This document shows, piece after piece, positions 34,487-46,060 of a DNA stretch of 64,000 nt. The position numbers and the translations under genes were made by a program. This stretch comes from Metaphire vulgaris. Lineage: Eukaryota > Annelida > Clitellata > Crassiclitellata > Megascolecidae. The stretch is taken from NCBI GenBank assembly GCA_018105865.1, contig CM030832.1:27741586-27805585 (forward strand), given 5' to 3'. Within the stretch, counting starts at the first letter, position 1; each line of letters begins with the position of its first letter. A model generated the notes under the pieces. That model was not told the origin of the DNA, ran no database searches, and saw nothing but the letters and a program-made list of their open reading frames with translations.

Positions 34487-34990
34487 ATTCATTACCCGTG
34501 AAATGGTGATTTGGGAGTGTGACCCCAACATTTTCAAATCTATACACTGTTGCAGATGGATTTCAGTGTGTTTGAATTTAATATAGGAAGGACCCTAGAA
34601 CTCTTGGTAAACTGACATCTTGGGAACTTCTACTACCGGTAGTCAAGAACCATAGCTTTTTCATTAACAACACTTCTTTCCTCATACCAACTACAAAGCC
34701 TAACATCCAGTTGCAGCTACAATGCCATTTCAATTTCAACAATGACTTCAAATCACACGGATGCTAAAACAATTTAAGCAAAATCCTAACAAGACACACT
34801 GGACAGCATTCTTACACGTATGTAGACAATCTGTGATTGTCACGGCATCAATCAAGTATCCGCAACACAAGTGGCACTTTAAATAGGAATTCACGTCGGT
34901 CAACTTCGGTCGACTGCCTACTGTATGTCCATTGCCACTGGATGCGTCCGTACCACTACCGTTGGTCACTTCATCCATAACATCCACCGT
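29369..34990 (-). CDS. PCGF2/4: Polycomb group RING finger protein, Bmi1/Mel-18/Psc type
   Basis: Seven minus-strand exons (34990-34816, 34107-33955, 33308-33252, 33062-32941, 32302-32195, 31158-31078, 30586-29369) join without a phase error to a 633-residue protein from the ATG at 34978. The RING (about residues 35-80) has C-x2-C, CLH, FCRSC and CPVC, all eight zinc ligands, and continues into LLQDLTYKLIPGLYR and EVKRRTQF as in PCGF proteins. A RAWUL domain follows (ISLVLE, VTIAILKKLIRHKM, LKDYYSLQDIAEMYSW, SPLRLFF); the LKDYY block is specific to the PCGF2/4 class. PCGF proteins pair with RING1 in PRC1 to ubiquitinate histone H2A and silence chromatin in the nucleus. The ~390-residue C-terminal tail is Ser- and Lys/Arg-rich and longer than in vertebrate Bmi1, recalling the long tails of fly Psc. 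Introns are short (0.2-1.6 kb); one contains a MITE. Confidence 0.93.
31078..31158 (-). CDS. PCGF2/4: PCGF exon 6: RAWUL core
   Basis: An 81 bp, phase 0 exon bounded by ttttattag and ATG|GTAAGA. It encodes FLKDYYSLQDIAEMYSW, the most diagnostic PCGF2/4 segment. It is too short to appear as an ordinary ORF. Confidence 0.9.
31997..32140. mobile_element. pogo/Tigger-like MITE in a PCGF intron
   Basis: The right end GTTACAACAAAGTTCTACTG is followed by TA. The left end is decayed or truncated. The interior matches the 29153 and 57191 copies (GGTAGCACA, CACGAGCCTGTAC). It ends 55 bp from exon 5. Confidence 0.65.
32195..32302 (-). CDS. PCGF2/4: PCGF exon 5: RAWUL, middle part
   Basis: A 108 bp phase 0 exon between ctgtttcag and ACA|GTAAGT. 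It encodes CSLDVTIAILKKLIRHKM. Confidence 0.9.
32941..33062 (-). CDS. PCGF2/4: PCGF exon 4: linker and RAWUL start
   Basis: A 122 bp exon (phase 1 in, 0 out) between cctttatag and GAG|GTATGG. It encodes a Ser/Pro linker and FTQISLVLE. Confidence 0.88.
33252..33308 (-). CDS. PCGF2/4: PCGF exon 3: post-RING helix
   Basis: A 57 bp exon between gttgcttag and TCAG|GTTGAT, phase 1 at both ends. It encodes EVKRRTQFHKTHSSGGIS, the counterpart of the Bmi1 segment that follows the RING. The donor is weaker than the others, so this exon rests on phase and sequence match. Confidence 0.8.
33681..33905. mobile_element. MITE fragment, CAGTGGCG left end
   Basis: The CAGTGGCGCGACCAGG end and a TGACAAGCAAAAAAGG motif lie inside the PCGF intron between exons 2 and 3. 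No clear right end is visible. Confidence 0.4.
33955..34107 (-). CDS. PCGF2/4: PCGF exon 2: RING second half
   Basis: A 153 bp exon between tttgtttag and AGAG|GTACTC. It encodes CRSC, CPVC and LLQDLTYKLIPGLYR. Joined to exon 1 it restores the CLHTFC block. Confidence 0.92.
34431..34488. repeat. (TCTA)n microsatellite
   Basis: About 14 TCTA units in the intron between PCGF exons 1 and 2. Confidence 0.95.
34816..34990 (-). CDS. PCGF2/4: PCGF exon 1 (coding): start and RING first half
   Basis: The acceptor ctgccttcag precedes ACGGTGGATGTTATG, so an untranslated exon must lie upstream. The first ATG is at 34978. The exon encodes LKCHLCCGYLIDAVTITDCL and ends ACGT|GTAAGA, phase 1. Confidence 0.88.
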
Positions 34991-35745
34991 CTGAAGGCAG
35001 CACCCGAGTAGTTAGTACCTGTGATTAAGTACCATATAACATTAAACTTCTTCATCAATTTTAAAGGACAAAAAAATTACTGGTGCCTATCATCATTATC
35101 ATCATCACTTCCCACTTTATTTTAACCTGATGGACATATAAGAAGAGAAAATAAAGAAAATTAATATTTTTTTCAAACTTGTATCAGCAAGTCAGTAAAC
35201 AGATTCAAATACAATAGTGCACTTTCTGACTTTAATCTGCTGTAGATTGATTACAGAAGCAGTCAAAGTATTAAATGCTGAATTTCTTCCAAGAAATATT
35301 TAACTAATTAGTGAAGCATGTTGTCTTTAAAGGCATTCATTCTCATGAGATGTTAATGTGCAACAGAACCCTTTGGGATACATCTTATATGATTCAGGAC
35401 CATTGAGAGGATGGGAGAGGAAGGACAAAAAGTGCCCCACGTCAAATGCAAATGCTATATAATGCATATTAAAGCATGTAGAAGGACAAGGACGCCGTTG
35501 CAGTTGACACTGGGAGGCAAATGTGTGTGTGTGTGGGGGGGGGGAGATCATGCATAAATAAATGCGGTCACCTATAAGCTTATTCTATCTTAATATATCA
35601 ATGACTAAAGTTTGAGAACTCGAGCACATTGACAATATATCACAACGTCAACACCAGAAAAGAGTAATTCAAAAGCTATACGCAATGCTGAATTCATTCT
35701 ACGCTGAGTTGATCAATCTTATATAATAACTAGGTGTTTGCCCGT
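34991..35745. other. First-intron sequence of PCGF (inferred)
   Basis: AT-rich; a (GT)n plus G-run tract at about 35522-35547. No gene seen. Confidence 0.35.
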
Positions 35746-36004
35746 CCAAAATGACGGGGGAGATTGGCTGTTTTACCACCCAATTTTGCGCAAATGCAAT
35801 AGCATTTTGCGCAATTAATTGTCCTTAACTCGCCGCCTTTGCCTTCAACCGAGCTAACGCCCTTTCGCATGAATGTTCTGAAACTCGATAGTCAACGTAA
35901 GTGTAATGATTTGGCAGTGTCGAACGACATGCAGTGCTTGATTCTCTTGTTTGCTGTGCTGCTTTTGCACGCCAAGCAACAGCCTGCTCCTCATTGTCAG
36001 TCAC
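35746..36004. repeat. Dispersed repeat, copy 2 of the 7594 unit
   Basis: Matches 7594-7866 from aaaatgacgggg to agcctgctcc. The minus strand is open for 74 codons beyond the shared part (35825-36049), so this copy may preserve more of a transposon reading frame. Its family is unknown. Confidence 0.7.
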
Positions 36005-36402
36005 GATACACGGCAGATGTTGGAAGACGACGTTGCTATTAGTAACCAAACTTTATTATCTAAGTAGCGTTTGACGCTGCGTATTCATAAGGCTGATCGC
36101 CTAAGCGATTCTGTGACGTCATGCATCTAATTAAAATAAACAGGTCAAGTTGCGCTCAGCTGTTTATGCAAATGTGGTCAGCGTCAAGCACTGCAAGCAG
36201 AGCGTTTTTCGAAATAAAGCTGCTAGAGTCAAACGTTCCAGGAGCAAAACTTTGCCGTAGTGATGTTACAAACAATTCAGTTGTTGAATTAAAACGTTGG
36301 CTCGAGTGCAGACCGGAAAGAGGATGAACTTATGCATAGGCAATGTCTAATATAGCGTTAAGTAAAATGTGGTCATGTCCTTTTTTTCATCATCTTAATT
36401 TG

Positions 36403-36408
<6 letters not shown>

Positions 36409-36476
<68 letters not shown>
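36409..36476. repeat. (CA)n(TA)n compound microsatellite
   Basis: CA repeats turn into TA repeats, as also at 63512-63570. Confidence 0.95.
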
Positions 36477-36477
<1 letters not shown>

Positions 36478-36919
36478 CATACATGTTAAGTTAAGCAATG
36501 CTAATAAAGAATAAACGACTATCTTGAGAATTTAAATGTTAACATTTCAATTTGAGTTATAATTTTAAAAAAAATTTCTTGTTGACTCTTCACCTAGCCA
36601 GAATAAATTAACTAGTTATAGAGACTTTTAGTAGGCAACGACCCACGAGTACGAGTGAAACTGCAGTGATATCATGTAGGATGGTTAAACGTTTGGCCAG
36701 TAGCCTCATTTCACACTTTTCTGGGGGAGATAATTTTATGGTCAAATTTTGGCAAATTTTTGCAAATCTTAGGCATTTTTTGCAAATTTTGGGAAATTTT
36801 AGGCAATTTTGGCAAATGACGCCACTGCGTTTGCCTAGTAGGCATCAAACTTTAACAGTTACTGAACGTATGCCCTGTGCCCCGTTCATGAAAATACGCA
36901 ATTTGATATTATTTGAAGG

Positions 36920-37190
36920 TAGGATTTATGATGTGTGGAGTTGGCTGGTAGAGGATCCGGATTCATCTGAGTTGGCCCAGTTGGATCTAAAAAGTGCTTG
37001 TTGCAAATGTATGTCCATCTGGTAATGTTCCCAATAGTAAAATTCTCTCGTCGACATGCTACAGCCCACCTCTCTGCTTTTGCTCTGTCAGTCGACGACT
37101 CGACGGACCGGGGAACTGTATAAAACGAACCCCTTCTTTCAAACAAATGTCAGTTTTCCTATTGTCATTTGCACATGTTCCATAACAACA
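36920..37190 (-). pseudogene. THAP zinc-finger domain with a frameshift
   Basis: Minus-strand reading gives CCYGTCANDNRKTD then EGVRFIQFP in one frame and RAKAERWAVACRRENFT, YICNKHF and MNPDPLPA in another. Together these have the C2CH ligands, the invariant Trp and the C-terminal P motif of a THAP domain. THAP domains bind DNA and occur in host factors and in P-element-type transposases. One frameshift at about 37090-37110 breaks it. No further transposase sequence was recognised beside it. Confidence 0.7.
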
Positions 37191-37238
37191 GTGTTTGATG
37201 GGCATACTTAATTTTATCGCGGAACAAATTAAACTTTA

Positions 37239-38190
37239 AGAAATCTATTTAGTAATTCACACAATACCGCGTGAGCGTGAACTCCTTTAGGACCGATTCT
37301 AATTTTAGTTCTGCGATAAGCCTAATTGCAGCTTAACGAATCGTCCCGATTGCCTGCACGTTGTACGGCGCCACTGGCGGTGCAGTACACCGTGTGGCGC
37401 CGTAGACCCTACTGGGGACGCAGTCCCCGTGTTGAGCCGTAGCCTGTAGACCCTACTGGAAGAGGAGCGCAGCCTCCCTTCGTAAACCAAACACCAACCG
37501 ACGTGGGGGCTGTAGGCCCTACTGGGGCGCAGCCTCCCGTCGGAGACCAGCCCACGAGGGAGGCCGTTAGGCCCCACTGAGGGACGCAGCCGCACGTGTG
37601 GGGCCGCAAGTCCTACTGAGGCGGAGCCCCCATGTTAGGCCGTAGGCCTTACCGGGGCGCAGACCCACATATGGAGGCGCATCCTCCCGTAGTGCGCAGC
37701 CCTGCATGTGGGGCCGCATGTCCTACCGGGGGCGCAGCCCCCATGCGAAGCCGTAGGCCTCAACAAGGTTGCCAGTGTGGGTTTTTCCTACCCAATCTGG
37801 TTTTTTGGACTTCGTCTGGTTATTTGGTATTTTTTGGTGGAATCTGTTTTTTTAAATTTGTGAAAATTTAAAAAAATTGCCTGATTTATGCAGTGAAAGT
37901 GAGAAAATTAGGAGTTTTCAGGTTTCAGCATGTTGAAAAACTCTTTTTTGCTTGCAGAAAGTTTACAAGTTTAAAGAAATCTATTTAGTAATTCACACAA
38001 TACCGCGTGAATTCAACTCTCTAATGACCACATTTGCATACGCATGCGCAGTGAGCGTGAACTCCTTTAGGACCGATTCTAATTTTAGTTCTGCGATAAG
38101 CCTAATTGCAGCTTAACGAATCGTCCTGATTGCCTGCACGTTGTACGGCACCACTGGCGGTGCAGTACACCGTGTGGCGCCGTACGCAGT
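37239..38190. repeat. Local duplication around a degenerate GC-rich minisatellite
   Basis: 37239-37404 (aaatctatttagtaattcac to the GTGTGGCGCCGTA end) recurs at 37977-38184. The second copy carries an extra ~43 bp (cataatgac region, 38011-38053). Between them, 37390-37770 is a degenerate ~35-40 bp repeat (CCCTACTGGGGGCGCAGCC type). A related block lies at 38440-38700. Confidence 0.75.
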
Positions 38191-38760
38191 CCCCGTGTTG
38201 AGCCGTAGCCTTTTTTAGATAAGCCCGTAGCCTTTACCTTGCTTGAAGACGACGAGACCTTTTTTTGCCTGTCAAGACTTTCTGGAGACGTTGCACTACG
38301 AAATTTTCCCAAAAATTTTCAGGTTTGTCGCAATTGTTATGAATTTTATCATCCTTTTCGACCTTTTTGCGAACCTGGTTTTTTCTGGTTTTTTTAAAGG
38401 CATGATCTGGTTTTTTTCAAAATGTTCACTGGCAACACTGGGCCTCAATGAGGGCGCAGCCTCCTGTGGGAGACCTAGCCCCAGCCCCCCGTGGGGGCTT
38501 TATCCTACACTGGAGCACAGCCACTCGGGGAAAAAAATCCCAGCCCTCCATGGTAGGCAAAGCCTCTTTGGGTCCGAAAGCCCAAAAGGAGTCATATGCC
38601 CAAAAGGGGCCGTAGGTAACACTGGAGGGCGCTTCCCCATGGGAGACCAAATCCCAATGGAATCGTAGGGCGTTATGGTGTGCAGCCCCCTATGGTGGGG
38701 ACTCTGGGGAGGGCAAAACCACCCAGTGAGCACATAGGAAAATTTTTAATGATAATCTAC
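38191..38760. repeat. Degenerate GGGCGCAGCC repeat block
   Basis: CGCAGCCTCCTGTGGGAGACC-like units without strict period. It also holds the recurrent motif as TTTTTTTGCCTGTCAAGAC (about 38259). Minus-strand ORFs here are repeat-derived. Confidence 0.55.
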
Positions 38761-41254
38761 GCATTCACTTTACATATTCAGATTAAAAAATTGTTATATG
38801 TAATAATATGAACTTTTGCAAAAATATCGGGAAGGAGATAGCCACTCACCCCGGCATTTTTGACAGGTTAGCAGCTAGTATTTAATTAAATGGCTTCAAA
38901 GCTACTACAGTATTTCCACTGCAACAACACTTAATTAAACCTGCACTCTGCTTCTGCTGCTACAGAACTTGACTCTTGATATTAAAGTCATTTCGCATAA
39001 AACCTATATCTATCCGACATAATTCTGGCGTGCAGATGGACACAAAGTGCATAGTTGAAAAGACAAAAGAAAAGTGCAGTGAAAATTGATGCTATGTGCT
39101 GATAGTTTTGAAGAGATTTGCGGGCCCTATTTTTCCCGTCAGACTTTTTGACTGAGATGTTGAAGGTGCCACAAGTACACCTTGGCCGGATATTGCAATA
39201 GTTCTGCAATTGAGAAAAACGTTACAAATAATACCTGATATCCAAAACAGTTTTCTAACAGAGATGATTGAAGCAGAGAACAACTCTGCTACTTTTATAC
39301 TAATTCAGTTCCTCTGTACACCTTTACCTTGTAACCTAGATCCGCCCCTGCCGAGGACTGCGTAGCTAAGTTCTGTACGCCCACGTTCTTGGTACGCCGA
39401 TCCATCAGAGCATTCCGCCGTCAGCGGGGATTAGCCTTAACGACCCGTGGACAGCTGGGAAACCGGGTCTGCTAATATCGATACTATCTTCCTCTCTTAT
39501 CAACAAACCAGTCTCTGGCATTAATCAAATTTCGACCCTAATTGCCTAGGTCACATATGGCTCTGGTCAGAAATGCAGTTTGAACGCAGCATGTAGGAAA
39601 GGCGGACTGTTTTCTTCCTGGCCATACACAGTAGGACGACATTAGTTAATTATTTTAAATAAGTAGTCAGACCGAAATACAGGTTACATGTTGGACAGAT
39701 TCTAGCCTACTTCAACTGAGTAAAGATTCACGGGAATGCAAAACTTTCCAATGAACTTATCAGGATCTTGATCGTTTTTGTTTGTTCCACATAAAAGTGT
39801 ATAAATTAACTATTTTATTCTAAATCAAGTAAAAACAAATAGAATAATATTATTAATATCAGAATTTTAAGTGCCTAGTAATAAAATAGTAGGCCTAGTT
39901 CTCCTTATAAGGTCTCATGATAACAGAAGTTAGGCATTTAAAATATGAATGCCTGAAAGTTTTTTGCAATGGTATTTTGGGGTCTTATATAAAAGTAGTT
40001 TATAGGCTCTGATGTAGATCACATGATAAAACCATTTTAGGTCTCTGGGATAAAATCGTGTGAAAGTGCATTTGGCTAACAAGCCGGACGATGCCAAATG
40101 CGGGTTTAGACCGTCGCAACTTTTATATTTCTCACGTATAGCAACGCTTCGACACTCTTCTCAATCATACCGGGGCGCATATTTGCATGGGTGACTAGCG
40201 TCTTAAGCTTGAACAAAATGTCTAAACTGTCTTTATGAATACCAAACGAACAAATCCCATGAATTTAGTAGTTTAGCAGTGAGAGTCACTTTCCTAAGCA
40301 CGTCCATTCAAACATTCATGGCCTGTTACGCAACTATTCGCCTCTAACTTCTCCACAAAGCGCATTATCCAACCCTAGGGTTCTATAATGACAAGATGGC
40401 AGAACAATTATTACTGTCCTCCACTCAACGGGGTCAAACAACCCACCTCATTCGTAATTAGTGGGTCGAGGAATTTGAGACCGCCGCTCAGGCCGGCATA
40501 GCACCTCCACAACATGGATTCTACATAATGTGAAATACATTAAAAGAGAGCATTGTAATATCACTATTACATCGAAAAGACAGAAACGAAACAGAATATC
40601 CAGAATACGTTATCCAATATTCTGATTCAATGCGGATGAAGGTCTTCTAAATATTAGTAACTATTCGTCTATTTACCATTGCAAATATAATGAAATCGCT
40701 TGAGGCGATTTGTGACCATTACAGTATCTTTGCCCGTTCCAGGTGAGCGATCAACCGAAACGCGGGCAAATGACATCCATCTTTCCGGCCTCCAATTTAA
40801 GATGTCATGCAGTCGGGTGTCTCAGAATCACTCAATTCGCATTATCAATATGGCAACATACTGTCAGCATCAATTACTCTATCCACAAACAAGATCTACC
40901 ATGCCTAGTAATGACATCTCTATTTCTGAGCTTTCTGCTCAAAATCCGATCACGGAAATTCGCCCAACCTATTCTTAATCTAGTACAAAGCACTTGTATT
41001 CGACAAAAAAACATTTCTAATGAGTAGTAATGACAACAACTCCTCAAGGTAGTTATCCACAGAAATATTGAATTTATCCACCAATTATTATCGGCAATAC
41101 TATGCTACTCGAAATATTCTGAATAAATATTTCTAGAATTCTCAGAGACGGACGGAACAATAAACAAACAGGAACATTGCCCATTTACAAGTTTGCCATA
41201 CAAAAGTATCTTTGGTTCCATGCGGGTCATGTGACCAGTCCATCTTGGTCGAAT
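38761..41254. other. Unassigned AT-rich sequence
   Basis: No gene or clear repeat boundary. GATCCGCCCCTGCCGAGG at 39339 may be a MITE end. Frames at 40700-41027 have no family resemblance. Confidence 0.3.
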
Positions 41255-41477
41255 CTTTGACTAGGGGTGTAATCGCGACAACAATATCGCGATATTATCG
41301 TGGAATCAGTCTTATCGCGATATGTTTTTCGCTGTCGCGATATTTTAATAGCGCTATAAAAGTTATGGGTTCATTGGGTTGCTACAGAAACTATGCCCAT
41401 GAATATTAATGATGCCATCTTCCGAAGTTCCGGTTTGAGACTTTGTGTTAAAAATATCCTATTGCGCTATATAAACA

Positions 41478-41521
<44 letters not shown>

Positions 41522-41635
41522 GGTACAGGAAAGAAGAACATGGTGCCATGTTCTTTTCTCTCCCTACGACACGTGATCTTTGCAAAGATCATATCGCACC
41601 ACGATATCACGTGATTTCTTTACAGCCCTATCTTT
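41255..41635. mobile_element. Putative TIR element with ATCGCGATA-rich subterminal repeats
   Basis: AGGGGTGTAATCGCGAC at the left and GTGATTTCTTTACAGCCCT at the right form a loose inverted pair. ATATCGCGATA words follow the left end. The interior holds TTGCGCTATATAAACAG and (TTA)n (41479-41520), a retroposon-like insertion. Confidence 0.5.
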
Positions 41636-42425
41636 GACAGAGTTGCTTCAACACTGATGCGGTTGGCTTTCTTCAGTATTTCAGTGTTTGGGACATTGTC
41701 ATATGCCAGTGAATTGAGAGGATGAATCGAAGACAGGGTGCATGGAAAGCTTCAAAGGCTCTTACGTGTCCCCGTACAGAATAATTTCATATTACGATTA
41801 CAGCCACTAATCATTTTTGTTTTTTAAAATGAATTTATAATTTCCTGGGATGCATCTCCTTAGACAGACCTGGGATAACATTTATTATCACACGGATCTT
41901 GCTGGTGTCCCATGTAAATAACATTCAGACATAATTTTTTTAAACATCTCAGGTGACCTTAATTCATTCAGACATATTTACAAACACACTGATTTAACTG
42001 CTGATAATTAGCTGATTGACTGACTGACTGCTTGGCCCTTTCTCACTGAAGGACTCCTCATTAATACAAACTGTTGACGTTTAACTCTGCACAGATGAAT
42101 GTCAGGCTGACAGTTTAAGATTTGATGACGGAGACAACCTAAAGAACTAATGGATGGGATGGAATTCACTGACATTAGCAGGATATCCCAAAGCCCGAGA
42201 TCAGTAATTAAGCTTGGCTTAGGATGGTCATGGTGGTTTTCATTCCCAAATTACCAATTAGCGTCTACAGATCTCCAGGCCTTGGTAGGAGATCGTTGAT
42301 GACACTGTCAGACTGAGTAGTGGCTGAAGAATCGACGGGACACTGGGAATCGAGCCAAAAACGCAGTGATCTAGTTTCTAATACCGGTATTATAGGAAAA
42401 GATAATGGCAGCTTATACTTCATTC

Positions 42426-43513
42426 CAGTGATATTTCAGTGAACTGAAACTGAATAGAAACTGAAATTATTTTAAATCAGTTAACTGAAACTGAAACTGA
42501 AATTATTTCCCGAACTGAAACTGAATAGAAACTGAAATTGGCAACCATAAAACTGAAACTGAATAGAAACTGAAATTATTTCCCGAACTGAAATTGTTAG
42601 TAAATACTGAAAATTTTCTAAAGGTCTTTTTTTGGTTTAAATACACAACTTACCCACTGAGCCTGATTTTGAAAGAGTCCGGTAAAAGAAATTTTACTTA
42701 CCTACTTACTTTATCACAAAACTATGCAATGTGCGCGAATTACTCTGACATTCTTCAAACTGACTCACAGCCAATGTCATATATTCTGCCATCACTTCTA
42801 AATTTGGAGTGTCACCTTCACCATTTTAGTTCAAGAAAGCTCATTAATGCTCTCTGATTTCACAAAGTTCTTGATCCCCAGTCATTTCAATTTAATCCTA
42901 TCCCTGTTGCTGCTTGTCTACTTGACCATATCTGATCAGTACACTGGCATCTTGTGAAACAGAACAGCTACTGGAGAAAATCATTAATAATAAGTTGATG
43001 ATAGCATCTGCAACACCTACCGGCATATCCGCTAATCCTACAGTGTCTTCCATTCAAGGCCAGCTGGACAACTAACTACTTGTCAGAACTGAATACTCTG
43101 GAGATGAAGATGCACTGACTTTCTGGAGAAAGCGTCGTGCATCCTACGCTCAATTAGCAGATCCGGCTGAAGATTTGATCACTGGCCTGCCTAACAGGCC
43201 TATGTTGAGCGAATCTTCTCACTGTGTGGCTTGTTAACAGCTGGCCGAAAGAATCACCTCACCAAAAATTTAGAAATGCGAGTCTTCTTAAAACTAAATG
43301 CACATTGGAAACTTAGATACTTAACTTACTGTAGTTACTTAACTGAACAGAACAATTGTTACTTGCCACTTATTGAACGTTGAAAATGATTATCAGCTTT
43401 AACTGAAACTGAAATTATTTCCCGAACTGAAACTGAATATAAACTGAAATTGGCAACCCTAGAACTGAAACTGAATAGAAACTGAAATTATTTCCCGAAC
43501 TGAAATATCACTG
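42426..43513 (+). mobile_element. hAT element, 1,088 bp, perfect TIRs and TSD
   Basis: The ends CAGTGATATTTCAG and CTGAAATATCACTG are perfect 14 bp inverted repeats. CTTCATTC flanks both sides (42418-42425 and 43514-43521), the 8 bp duplication typical of hAT. Inside each end are tandem copies of AACTGAAACTGAATAGAAAC-type repeats. The centre carries transposase remnants, so this is an internally deleted element. Confidence 0.92.
42594..43350 (+). pseudogene. hAT transposase remnant
   Basis: The first part reads YSDILQTDSQPMSYILPSLL and ECHLHHF, then stops. A second part reads FWRKRRASYAQLADPAEDLI and, after a frameshift, AYVERIFSLCGLLTAGRKNH and EMRVFLKLNAHW, the conserved C-terminal dimerisation domain. 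The N-terminal DNA-binding and RNase-H parts are absent. The protein would have catalysed cut-and-paste transposition; this copy cannot. Confidence 0.85.
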
Positions 43514-43521
43514 CTTCATTC

Positions 43522-45859
43522 TGCCCAAATACATGTAAATGCTGTTCAAAAATAAGATCGTCAAACACGAAGCTGGAAAAAATGGAAACGGTAAATACTC
43601 TGAAGAAGTCTCTCTACCTTTTTTTATAACAACTTACTTATCAACAAAATTCATATGAATTTTATTTAACCAAAGTCACAAAAAAATAATGTGATTGACT
43701 TAAACAAGGTAGCAAAGTAATCTCTTAATGAAATATAACAAAATAATTGTCACAAATGGATCTAGTAAGAAATGCAAGATGAACGCAACATTAAAACAAT
43801 GCCTGGCTTCTTCTTTGCCAAACACAGCAGAACAATCTAAATTATTGAAATGCCTAATGCAGTGTTAGTTCTATCCAAACAACTATAACTTAGCCAATCG
43901 CCAGGTGCTACAAACTATACTATTGTATAGAATACTTAGAATGAATTGGAATCAACAGTTCTGTTAAGCTGTGTCAAACTTTGCTTGTCAACTACGGCAC
44001 TGACTAATCAAAATGAATAATGGACGAAACGCTAATACACAGAGCGTATAAATACCACGGAAGGAACAACTGTCCTATCCAGGCAAAGACAAAAGAACCC
44101 TCCACGGTCCAGAAGATCCTAGAAGATCTAAGAGATTAGCACCTTTAATTTTCATGACATCTGCTCAATTGGGACGCTTGTTGGCGTTATGTGCTATGTA
44201 GAATTGACACCTGGTAAAGAATTAAAGTATAACTTTCACCTTTGTGAAGATTTTGCTTCCTGCTTTCTGTCAAAATATTAGGCACTTTCTGCACAATTTC
44301 AATATTATTTACTATCCCCTGTGTTTGTGTGCGCAAGCGCGCGCCCGTGTGTGTGTGAACAGAGCTCAATTCTGATGTGAGGCTAAATTGGTCTGACTTT
44401 AGCTCAAAGTTAATTCATCAATAACAGAATTTTCACCCCCTCCCCAGGTTTGAAGACTCCCTCCCCCCAGCATTTGCTTCCAAAGTTGTCCGCTATCTCC
44501 AAAACATTCTCTCCGCACAAGACTTACACACATTAATTAGTTGGTTAACAGTATATTGGAATGACAATATTTCATAAAGATACGCAATACACCTTCACAA
44601 TGTGCCACGTTCATGGTGATAGAAAAAAGACTATTCACCCTCAAGGCATTTCATCCAGGTCTGAACGATTCACCCTGCTGGCAATGTAACTCATGCAAGA
44701 AGAGGACAGGAAAAGACTTAATATCAAGGTAGATTACAATATACGATAATATCAGTAGAGTTCAGCAACAATTTAGCTATCAGCAAAACTGCTTTATGCG
44801 CATTGTGTCGCTATTATAATCGAGATGGCGAACTGCTCAGGCTAATAATTATAATAATAATAATAGTAATAATAAATAATAAACTTATAGAACTGTTTAA
44901 AATTATTTTAAGCAACGCGTACTACTGACAAGTTTCCTAGCAATACTCTATTGTCCAAACATAATGTATAGTTTCAATGGTAAAAATATGAAGAAACATG
45001 GTGCTAAAATCTCTAAGTGAGTGTGTTTTAGAAAAGGTAGAATTGCTTGCAGCTAAAAACAAATGATTTGCCCGAAGACTTCCCAATGATAACAGGCATT
45101 AGATACACAAGAGTCCTTACAGCTGCCAATTAAACAGCCATGCCGGAGGCCATCTAGCCCAAAGCTTAGTAAAAACGCCCGCCCTTATCGACTGACGACC
45201 CCTAGTTACCTTTCCAGTTGCCATGGGCAGTCGGCATTTTGAATTTCCCGCTAAGCAGCATGAACGTACGTACCACAGGGAATATAAATCAATCCATGGG
45301 GGCGAATGGCGGCCTCCTTTGTCCCAAAGAACCGCCCTAGGCACCACCCATCCTTTATGATTTACTTAACCCCACCGAACCCTGAAGAACAAACTGCAAC
45401 TGAGTGAGAAATTTATGCATAAATGAAGGCTGGATGACAATATCTTAACAACGACTTTGCGGTCACTTTAAATGACCAAGGAAAAGGTCAACTTGACCGT
45501 TATCTGCTTTGGTTTCCTGACTGTCCATCTCACAAGTAAACCTCATAAACTCGTAAAATTCAACTCTTGCAAAAACAGAGGGCACAGTTAATCACATAAA
45601 GCAACAGGAATAGTCAAATGCTAGACCTATTGTCCTCCAGACGTTTCGTCATCAACGTTAACCTTTTGCGCTTTTGGTGAATAGCGCGAGTTGCTAGCAC
45701 CCGGGGACACAGAGGGATTGCGCCTCTAACATGCCCCCAAAATGTCTTGACAAGCAAAAAAGTCCTGGTGCCAAACAAATACTAAAATGGTTTGCTTAAG
45801 TTGAAAGAATGAAGGGCAACAAACGGCCAACGATAGCACTATACAACTACAGTATGTTG
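43522..45859. other. Unassigned stretch
   Basis: No gene recognised. It contains a TGACAAGCAAAAAAG motif (45749) and short AT-rich repeats. A 76-codon minus frame at 45117-45347 is unsupported. Confidence 0.3.
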
Positions 45860-46060
45860 AAGGAAAATGAGAAAATTAAGACCAAGAAAAATATGGATAG
45901 AAAACTTAAAGGAGGACACAGAAGAAATGCAAATGAACTTCATCCAAATGACCAGGGCAGCAAGCAACAGACATATACTGCAAGTGGAAGGAACTCATTC
46001 AGACCCATCGTCCAACCGAATATGGAACGACGGAAGGAAAGAAAGAAGAATAATAGCTTT
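45860..46060 (+). mobile_element. Non-LTR retrotransposon C-terminal fragment
   Basis: Reads IWIENLKEDTEEMQM and RAASNRHI, then switches frame to a WNDGRKER end, resembling the GRPRxxW...AxxRxxWR tail of RTE/Jockey-type ORFs. It is cut off by the MITE at 46061. The call rests on a short stretch. Confidence 0.4.
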
